DNA from: an uncultured Actinomycetes bacterium
Lineage (GTDB): Bacteria > Actinomycetota > Actinomycetes > Nanopelagicales > Nanopelagicaceae
Direction: 5' to 3'
Length of the DNA stretch: 10,194 nt
NCBI GenBank assembly: GCA_903867285.1
Contig: CAIPQX010000161.1
Location: 1-10,194 of the forward strand
Notes under the pieces: generated by a model
Seen by the model: only the letters and a program-made list of their open reading frames with translations
Database searches by the model: none
What the model was told of the DNA's origin: nothing
Part shown: one piece after another, positions 1 through 5,206 of the stretch
Numbering within the stretch: the stretch's first letter is position 1
Layout: the number at the start of each line of letters is the position of its first letter
Position numbers and translations under genes: made by a program

Positions 1-820
1 CACCAATTACATTCTTACCAAGATGCACGAAACCGGCGCCTCCTTTGAAAGCGCGCTAGCCGAAGCACAAGCACTTGGATATGCCGAAGCTGATCCAACC
101 GCAGATGTCGATGGCTTTGATGCCGCCGCAAAAGCAGCAATTTTGGCGGGCCTGGCCTTCCATACTCAAGTCACCGACGAAGATGTGTATCGCGAAGGAA
201 TCCGCGCGATTACCGCCGATGATGTCAGCGTCGCGAAGGCGATGGGTTTTGTTATTAAGTTGTTAGCGATCGCTGAAGCGAACGAACTGCATGGCAGCAA
301 AGAAGAGACAATCTCGGTCCGCGTTCATCCGACGATGATTCCGGTGACGCATCCGCTCGCCTCTGTACGAGAGGCATTCAACGCTGTCTTCGTGAAGTGC
401 GAGTCAGCCGGTGAGTTGATGTTCTATGGTCGCGGCGCAGGCGGTACCCCAACTGCTTCGGCGATCTTGGGCGATCTTGTTGCTGTTGCTCGTAACCGCA
501 ACGAAGGAAGTCTTGGACCCACAGAGACCGACTATGCCGATCTCGATATTGCACCGATTGGCGTTAGTCGTACCCGTTATTTAATTCGCATGGATGTCGC
601 AGATGTACCAGGCGTACTTGCATCTGTAGCTAGCACCGTTGCAAAAAATGAAGTTTCCATCCTGACCGTTCGCCAAGAGGGTCGCGGAGCTGATGCTGAA
701 CTCGTGGTTCTCACTCACATTGCAACCGAAGAGTCGTTGGCAAATACCGTAAGAGATTTGCGTAGCCTTGATGTTGTGCAACGAGTAGTAAGCGTTATTC
801 GTGTGGAGGGGTTGGTCTAA
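1..820 (+). CDS. hom: Homoserine dehydrogenase, C-terminal part (5' end outside window)
   Basis: This enzyme reduces aspartate semialdehyde to homoserine with NAD(P)H, the branch point towards threonine and methionine, in the cytoplasm. The frame is open from base 2, and the first residues read TNYIL, the end of the family's GTTNYIL block, so the methionine at base 23 is internal. Visible are 272 residues; the NAD(P)-binding Rossmann part is missing (family length is roughly 430 residues). The catalytic stretch has Glu, Asp and Lys in the family's spacing (Glu codon at 86-88, Asp at 119-121, Lys at 131-133, matching yeast E208, D219, K223). From about base 575 a C-terminal ACT domain begins (RYLIRMDVADVPGVLASVAS), the usual site of threonine feedback control in Gram-positive enzymes; the control itself is inference. 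The stop codon overlaps the thrC start by one base, and GGAGG at 805-809 inside hom is the thrC ribosome site. Confidence 0.96.
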   Translation, partial: TNYILTKMHETGASFESALAEAQALGYAEADPTADVDGFDAAAKAAILAGLAFHTQVTDEDVYREGIRAITADDVSVAKAMGFVIKLLAIAEANELHGSKEETISVRVHPTMIPVTHPLASVREAFNAVFVKCESAGELMFYGRGAGGTPTASAILGDLVAVARNRNEGSLGPTETDYADLDIAPIGVSRTRYLIRMDVADVPGVLASVASTVAKNEVSILTVRQEGRGADAELVVLTHIATEESLANTVRDLRSLDVVQRVVSVIRVEGLV

Positions 821-1905
821 TGGGGATTTTTACTAAATCAATAAGCGGCGTTCACCAATGGCGTGGAGTCATTGACGAATATCGCACTCGTCTACCAGTC
901 TCTGACAAAACTCCGATTATCACCCTGCGCGAAGGTGGCACTCCATTAGTTGCGGCGGCCGTACTTTCAGAGATGCTGGGCAATGAGATTTGGCTCAAAG
1001 TAGAGGGCGCTAACCCAACAGGATCATTTAAAGATCGCGGTATGACTATGGCGATTTCCAAGGCCGCCGAAGAAGGTGCCAAGGCGGTCATCTGCGCATC
1101 CACCGGAAATACCTCTGCCAGCGCCGCCGCTTATGCGACTAAGGCCGGCATGAAGCCCGTTGTGCTCGTTCCCCAAGGCAAGATCGCTATGGGCAAGTTA
1201 GCCCAGGCCATTGCGCACGGAGCCACGCTGCTGCAGGTAGATGGCAACTTTGATGATTGTCTGACTTTGGCCCGCGATCTAGCCACTAACTTTCCCGTCG
1301 CGCTCGTGAATTCAGTGAACCCGTACCGTATCGAAGGTCAGAAGACCGCCGCCTTCGAGATCGTAGATATGTTGGGTGATGCTCCGGATTATCACGTCCT
1401 GCCCGTCGGTAACGCCGGAAATATCACGGCTTACTGGAAGGGCTACAACGAATACTTTAGCGATCATGTTTCAACGAAGCTCCCGCACATGTGGGGATTC
1501 CAAGCAGCTGGGTCAGCTCCGATTGTCCGCGGCGAAATCGTGAAGAATCCTGAGACGATTGCAACAGCAATAAGAATCGGTAATCCCGCTTCGTGGCAGC
1601 AGGCTATTGATGCGCGCGATGGCTCCGGTGGACTCATCGATTCAGTCACCGATGAAGAGATTTTGACTGCATACCGTCTGGTCGCTGCTAAAGAAGGCGT
1701 CTTTGTAGAACCTTCCAGCGCCGCAGGTATCGCGGGTCTCTTTAAGAAGCAATCTCAAGGCCAGCTTCCCAAGGGCAAGAAGATTGTTATAACCGTTACC
1801 GGCAATGGACTTAAAGATGTGCAATGGATTCTCGATGGTGCGGCCTCTCCGATCATTATTCCAGTTGATATCAAGATGGCAGCTGCTGCGATGGGTCTGC
1901 TCTAA
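820..1905 (+). CDS. thrC: Threonine synthase (PLP-dependent)
   Basis: It converts O-phosphohomoserine to threonine and phosphate, the last step of the pathway, using pyridoxal phosphate in the cytoplasm. The 361-residue product matches the compact form of actinobacterial ThrC (about 360 residues). The PLP lysine is K71 in GSFKDRGM; STGNTSASAAAY (94-105) is the conserved substrate and cofactor loop; GNAGN (197-201) is the glycine-rich phosphate-binding loop; VEPSSAAG lies near the C-terminus as expected for fold-type II enzymes. The ATG at 820 is supported by GGAGG at 805-809, ten bases upstream, and by the TAATG overlap with hom. Its substrate is made by the kinase encoded directly downstream, so translational coupling would keep the three enzymes in step. 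Nothing in the sequence looks truncated or altered. Confidence 0.97.
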   Translation: MGIFTKSISGVHQWRGVIDEYRTRLPVSDKTPIITLREGGTPLVAAAVLSEMLGNEIWLKVEGANPTGSFKDRGMTMAISKAAEEGAKAVICASTGNTSASAAAYATKAGMKPVVLVPQGKIAMGKLAQAIAHGATLLQVDGNFDDCLTLARDLATNFPVALVNSVNPYRIEGQKTAAFEIVDMLGDAPDYHVLPVGNAGNITAYWKGYNEYFSDHVSTKLPHMWGFQAAGSAPIVRGEIVKNPETIATAIRIGNPASWQQAIDARDGSGGLIDSVTDEEILTAYRLVAAKEGVFVEPSSAAGIAGLFKKQSQGQLPKGKKIVITVTGNGLKDVQWILDGAASPIIIPVDIKMAAAAMGLL

Positions 1906-2831
1906 TGGCTGCGCAACGCCTTACCTTCAAAGCGCAGTTAGCTCAGATCAGCGTTCCTGCTACCAGCGCAAATCTCGGTGCCGGTTTTGACTGCTTCGCT
2001 TTGGCGCTTGATCTCCGCGATCGTTATGCGGCGCAGGTATTAGATGAAGCAGGCTTCGATGTTGACGTTTCGGGTGAAGGCGCCGATGAGGTAAAGCGCG
2101 ATAAGAATCATCTCGTCATCAAGTCGATGCTTCGTGGTTTTGAATTTATGGGTCAGAAGCCTCGCGGATTAGCGCTACGCGCTCTCAATGTGACTCCACA
2201 TGGCCGCGGTTTGGGTTCGTCGGCCTCTGCAATCGTTGGGGGATTAGCACTAGCTCGTGAATTAGTTTTGGGTGGAGATCAGTACATGTCTCTCGAAGAG
2301 ATGATGTTGCTGGCGACTGAGCTAGAAGGACATCCGGATAATGTTGCCGCCGCAATTCATGGCGGAGCAACAATCGCTTGGATGGAAGATATTTATGGCG
2401 TGAAGACTGGACGCGCAGTCAGCATCCCTGTGCACCATGACATTAGGGCGATCACCTTTATTCCCGAGAATCACCTTTCGACTTCCAAGGCGCGCAAGTT
2501 ACTTCCCGAAACCATTCCTCATCGCGACGCGGTACTTAATTCATCGCACACTGCGCTTTTGACTGTTGCTCTCTCATCACGCCCCGATCTACTTTTGACT
2601 GCCACCGAAGATTTCTTGCACCAGAGCTATCGAGCAGAGGCCTATCCCAAGTCGATGGCGCTCGTCGAAAAGCTGCGCTCTGCTGGAGTTGCGGCGACGA
2701 TCTCTGGGGCTGGACCATCTGTCTTAGTGCTTCATACCGCGACAGAAACCGAACTATTCGAAATTATTAAGCAGGCTCCCGCGGGCTTTGTGGCGAAGGA
2801 AATGGCAATTTCACGCTCAGGGGTCGAGTAA
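1905..2831 (+). CDS. thrB: Homoserine kinase (GHMP family)
   Basis: It phosphorylates homoserine with ATP to give O-phosphohomoserine, the substrate of ThrC. The 308-residue product is full length and shows all three GHMP kinase motifs: PATSANLGAGFDCFALAL at 18-35 (substrate end), PHGRGLGSSASA at 98-109 (the ATP-binding glycine/serine loop), and SGAGPS at 267-272 (C-terminal glycine motif). The start overlaps the thrC stop by one base (TAATG), and no clear Shine-Dalgarno sequence is seen before it, so translation probably depends on ribosomes finishing thrC. The gene ends at TAA 2829-2831 with no hairpin plus T-tract behind it, so transcripts may continue into the rho leader. Confidence 0.97.
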   Translation: MAAQRLTFKAQLAQISVPATSANLGAGFDCFALALDLRDRYAAQVLDEAGFDVDVSGEGADEVKRDKNHLVIKSMLRGFEFMGQKPRGLALRALNVTPHGRGLGSSASAIVGGLALARELVLGGDQYMSLEEMMLLATELEGHPDNVAAAIHGGATIAWMEDIYGVKTGRAVSIPVHHDIRAITFIPENHLSTSKARKLLPETIPHRDAVLNSSHTALLTVALSSRPDLLLTATEDFLHQSYRAEAYPKSMALVEKLRSAGVAATISGAGPSVLVLHTATETELFEIIKQAPAGFVAKEMAISRSGVE

Positions 2832-2863
2832 AAGACTAGGTAAAAGCACAGCATTTGGTGGGG

Positions 2864-2950
2864 ATGGCTCTTTTGGGTATCTCGCTCGGCTGTGATACTT
2901 TTGGGCAATCGGAAGAAGGCCGCGCAAGACCGGCGGGTATTTACCCTTAA
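2864..2950 (+). CDS. Possible 28-codon upstream reading frame in the rho leader
   Basis: An ATG at 2864 opens 28 codons ending in TAA at 2948-2950. The product would be small with no recognised family. The GGTGGGG just before the ATG sits too close to be a good ribosome site. The frame ends just past the small GGGTA/TACCC hairpin, so translation would unfold that hairpin. It could be a leader peptide, but the evidence is only an open frame in a short gap, and chance is quite likely. Confidence 0.15.
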   Translation: MALLGISLGCDTFGQSEEGRARPAGIYP

Positions 2951-3020
2951 CCGAAAGCCACAAAAAAGTTAAAAATCCTTATCTCAGAACTTCTTCAAGA
3001 TATTTGATGATGATCAACTA

Positions 3021-3039
3021 GCGCTCCACACGGGAGTGC
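3021..3039 (+). promoter_or_regulatory. Stem-loop in the rho leader
   Basis: GCGCTCC (3021-3027) pairs with GGAGTGC (3033-3039) over seven base pairs including one G-T (G-U in RNA) pair, around the five-base loop ACACG. It lies 46 bases before the rho start and has no T-tract, so it is not a terminator. It could shape the leader RNA or protect it; the role is not known. Confidence 0.4.
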
Positions 3040-3085
3040 CGCACCGAGGTAAGCAAATACTAGAAAACGGAACTCAATAAGAATA

Positions 3086-4771
3086 ATGAGCGAAACAACA
3101 ACTGAAGACCGCCCAGCTAAGGCTGCCGGCGAACTTTCCGCAATGCTTCTGCCAGAACTGAAGAAAGTTGCTGGCCAACTCGGCATTGAAGGCGCTACCA
3201 AGATGAGCAAGGCCGGTCTGATCCAATCGATCGCGGACCTGCAGGCTGCCAACCGGGAATCGGCTAAGGCCGAACGCGAAGCCAGACGCTTAGAGCGTCA
3301 AGAGGCACGCAATAAAAAGAATAAGACCGCTAAGACATCCGCACCCAAGAGTGCCGACGATAGCGATGAGACCGAAGATTCTGATGAAGGCGATGCTCCC
3401 GAGCAAGAGTCAAATGCCGGAAGTGAAAGCTCTGAGTCACAACGTCGCGACTTCAACGAGCGCAGCGGCAACAGCAACGACCGCTCGAACCGTAATGACC
3501 GAGGTGGTCGCAACGATCGCAATGGTCGCAACGATCGAAACAGTCGCACCCGTGATCGCGGAGAACGTGGTGAGCGCCAAGAGCGCGAAGTCCAACTCAG
3601 CGAAGATGATGTATTAGTTCCAGTTGGTGGTCTCCTCGACATCTTGGATTCATATGCATTCATCCGTACCCAGGGCTATCTCGCGGGACCAAACGATGTC
3701 TATGTCTCTCTGCAGCAGATCCGTCGCTACGGGCTGCGCAAGGGTGATGTTATTACTGGACAAGTGCGCCAACAGCGCGAAGGTGAGCGCAAAGAGAAGT
3801 TCAATGCTTTGATGCGCCTTGATACTGTCAATGGACTAGAGCCAGAGGCGGCGCGCGATCGCGTCGACTTTGCTAAGTTAGTTCCTCTCTATCCGCAGGA
3901 GCGTCTACGCCTGGAGACAGAGCCACACATTTTGACCACTCGCGTCATCGACTTGGTTTCACCAATCGGTAAGGGTCAGCGCGGTTTGATCGTGTCACCT
4001 CCTAAGGCCGGTAAGACCATGGTCTTGCAAGCTATTGCTAACGCGATTACAACCAACAACCCAGAAGTTCACTTGATGGTCGTACTTGTCGATGAGCGTC
4101 CAGAAGAAGTGACCGATATGCAGCGCAGCGTTAAGGGTGAAGTTATTGCTTCGACCTTTGATCGCCCTGCTGATGATCACACCAGCGTCGCGGAACTCGC
4201 TATCGAACGCGCAAAGCGTTTGGTTGAAATGGGCCATGACGTAGTAGTTCTTCTCGACTCCATCACACGTCTCGGCCGTGCGTACAACATCTCTGCTCCA
4301 GCATCTGGACGCATCTTGTCCGGTGGTGTGGATTCTGCAGCGCTCTATCCACCAAAGAAGTTCTTCGGAGCTGCTCGTAATATTGAAAACGGTGGCTCAC
4401 TTACGATCCTTGCAACCGCACTTGTTGAAACCGGATCGAAGATGGATGAAGTTATTTTCGAAGAGTTCAAGGGCACCGGAAATATGGAGCTCAAACTCGA
4501 TCGTCGTTTCGCAGATAAGCGCATCTTCCCAGCGGTTGATGTCGATGCATCTGGTACCCGTAAGGAAGAGATCTTGATGGGCAAAGAGGAGCTCAATATC
4601 GTCTGGCGCTTGCGTCGGGTATTGCATGCCTTGGAGTCTCAGCAGGCTCTCGAACTCCTGCTCGACAAGATGAAGGGCACCAAGTCGAACGTTGAATTCT
4701 TGATTCAGATCCAGAAGACAACGATCAGCGAGAATGAGAATTCTGGATCTTCATCTGTAAATGGGAATTAA
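3086..4771 (+). CDS. rho: Transcription termination factor Rho with actinobacterial insertion
   Basis: Rho is a hexameric RNA-dependent ATPase that binds untranslated RNA and releases RNA polymerase. This 561-residue protein is longer than E. coli Rho (419). In order it has: an N-terminal Rho_N helical domain (about 12-52); a lysine/glutamate/arginine stretch (about 58-88); an acidic serine-rich part (about 90-118); an arginine/asparagine/aspartate-rich low-complexity part (120-168); the RNA-binding cold-shock-like domain (about 170-247); and the RecA-like ATPase. The Walker A motif is PKAGKT (306-311), Walker B LLD (389-391), LVDERPEE starts at 334, and the FKGTGN R-loop is at 461-466. All the key motor residues I can check are present. 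An in-frame TAA at 3050-3052 with no start codon after it except the ATG at 3086 fixes the start; its ribosome site is weak, which fits a controlled gene. The insertion is a known actinobacterial trait. Confidence 0.98.
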   Translation: MSETTTEDRPAKAAGELSAMLLPELKKVAGQLGIEGATKMSKAGLIQSIADLQAANRESAKAEREARRLERQEARNKKNKTAKTSAPKSADDSDETEDSDEGDAPEQESNAGSESSESQRRDFNERSGNSNDRSNRNDRGGRNDRNGRNDRNSRTRDRGERGERQEREVQLSEDDVLVPVGGLLDILDSYAFIRTQGYLAGPNDVYVSLQQIRRYGLRKGDVITGQVRQQREGERKEKFNALMRLDTVNGLEPEAARDRVDFAKLVPLYPQERLRLETEPHILTTRVIDLVSPIGKGQRGLIVSPPKAGKTMVLQAIANAITTNNPEVHLMVVLVDERPEEVTDMQRSVKGEVIASTFDRPADDHTSVAELAIERAKRLVEMGHDVVVLLDSITRLGRAYNISAPASGRILSGGVDSAALYPPKKFFGAARNIENGGSLTILATALVETGSKMDEVIFEEFKGTGNMELKLDRRFADKRIFPAVDVDASGTRKEEILMGKEELNIVWRLRRVLHALESQQALELLLDKMKGTKSNVEFLIQIQKTTISENENSGSSSVNGN

Positions 4772-4850
4772 GCAATAATTATGCAATAACGTGTAGGAGT
4801 AACCCCCCCCAGAAATTTAGGGGAGTGCAAAAGAAGTTAGCAGCAAACAT

Positions 4851-4886
4851 AAGGACCCTGTAGATATTTCATCTACGGGGTCTTTT
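4851..4886 (+). terminator. Intrinsic terminator after rho
   Basis: GACCCTGTAGAT (4854-4865) pairs with ATCTACGGGGTC (4871-4882), with one T-G pair, around a five-base loop ATTTC. The stem can extend by the flanking AAG and TTT. It is followed by TTTT (4883-4886). This is a classical hairpin plus T-run about 80 bases past the rho stop, and marks the end of the thr-rho transcript. The A-rich left flank would also allow weaker action on the opposite strand. Confidence 0.85.
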
Positions 4887-4902
4887 GCATTTAACAAATG
4901 CA
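4886..4902. repeat. 17-bp perfect palindrome just past the terminator
   Basis: TGCATTT (4886-4892) and AAATGCA (4896-4902) are exact inverse complements around AAC. It starts within the terminator's T-run. It may be a protein-binding site upstream of the giant gene, or a second small hairpin helping termination. The sequence does not decide between these. Confidence 0.5.
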
Positions 4903-4943
4903 TTATTTCTCATTAAGCAAGGTATCTATTTGCCAATATTAAG

Positions 4944-4958
4944 TTCACAAAATGTGAA
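4944..4958. promoter_or_regulatory. 15-bp palindrome, possible operator of the giant repeat gene
   Basis: TTCACA (4944-4949) and TGTGAA (4953-4958) are exact inverse complements around AAA, 146 bases before the start of the downstream gene. The short-spaced, A+T-centred form suits binding by a dimeric helix-turn-helix regulator. The TCACA and TGTGA half-sites resemble CRP/FNR-family half-sites but in reversed order and with shorter spacing, so I do not assign a regulator. Confidence 0.4.
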
Positions 4959-5090
4959 GATGAAGTGACGATATTGCGAGTGGTAAACACTCTCTATCTT
5001 CTTCATAATTCCTACAATTCATTTCTATTAAGACCTACTGACGAGAAGCGGACTTAAACATTCGACCCACTGAGCGTGCTCACCGAGAGA

Positions 5091-5096
5091 AAAGGA
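5091..5096 (+). promoter_or_regulatory. Ribosome binding site of the giant repeat gene
   Basis: AAAGGA lies eight bases before the ATG at 5105 and decides that start. A nearer ATG at 5097 is out of frame and meets a stop after three codons. The ATG at 5105 also gives a complete signal peptide. Confidence 0.75.
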
Positions 5097-5104
5097 ATGC
5101 GCAT

Positions 5105-5206
5105 ATGAACATTCCGAAAACTCGGAGGATCAAGAGACTATTAGTCCCCATCGCAAGTTTGGGTTTACTCATTGGGATACTCAGTCCAGTTCCAAACGCT
5201 TTCGCG
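5105..5206 (+). other. Sec signal peptide of the giant protein
   Basis: Residues 1-34 show a basic start (Lys5, Arg7, Arg8, Lys10, Arg11), a hydrophobic core (about 12-26) and a cleavage site AFA at 32-34 followed by Ala-Asn. There is no lipobox cysteine, so it is not a lipoprotein. The Arg-Arg lacks the pattern of a twin-arginine signal. Confidence 0.9.

Larger units (their letters stand above)
2832..3085 (+). promoter_or_regulatory. thrB-rho intergenic region / rho leader
   Basis: This 254-base gap has no gene of ordinary size and no intrinsic terminator. It holds an 8-base direct repeat CTTTTGGG (2870-2877 and 2898-2905), two small adjacent hairpins (GCCG 2919-2922 with CGGC 2931-2934; GGGTA 2935-2939 with TACCC 2942-2946), a stronger stem-loop at 3021-3039 and a possible 28-codon frame. 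Long leaders are known for rho genes in other bacteria, where Rho limits its own synthesis by ending transcription early. That this leader does so is inference. There is no convincing promoter: the best -10-like word is GATACT at 2894-2899, with a TG one base before it and no good -35. Confidence 0.45.
4772..5104. other. Intergenic region between rho and the giant repeat gene
   Basis: This 333-base gap contains no convincing gene. It is A+T-rich compared with its surroundings and holds, in order, a C8 run (4803-4810) facing GGGG (4820-4823), an intrinsic terminator, two perfect inverted repeats (4886-4902 and 4944-4958) and the ribosome site of the next gene. The promoter of the downstream gene should lie between about 4900 and 5070, but no -35/-10 pair with correct spacing stands out. 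The rpmE gene (ribosomal protein L31), which commonly follows rho in Actinobacteria, is not here. Confidence 0.7.

Noticed and set aside
23..25. ATG as the start of homoserine dehydrogenase
   Set aside because: The frame is open upstream to base 2, and the residues before it match the conserved TNYIL block, so this methionine is internal.
2891..2899. Extended -10 promoter TGTGATACT for rho
   Set aside because: There is no good -35 (TTTTGG at 2871-2876 is poor), and the word falls inside the possible small frame. Not strong enough to list.
3298..3663. 121-codon arginine/serine-rich frame on the minus strand within rho
   Set aside because: It is the antisense shadow of the low-complexity Rho insertion and has no gene features.
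4974..5018. Promoter for the giant gene (TTGCGA 4974-4979 with TATCTT 4995-5000, or TACAAT 5013-5018)
   Set aside because: The first pair has only 15 bases between boxes, and the second has no -35 at the right distance. A promoter must exist, but I cannot place it.
5097..5099. ATG closer to the AAAGGA ribosome site
   Set aside because: It is out of frame with the giant gene and stops after three codons.
4772..5104. rpmE or another small gene in the gap after rho
   Set aside because: I see no frame with a start, ribosome site and L31-like residues; the gap holds a terminator and palindromes instead.
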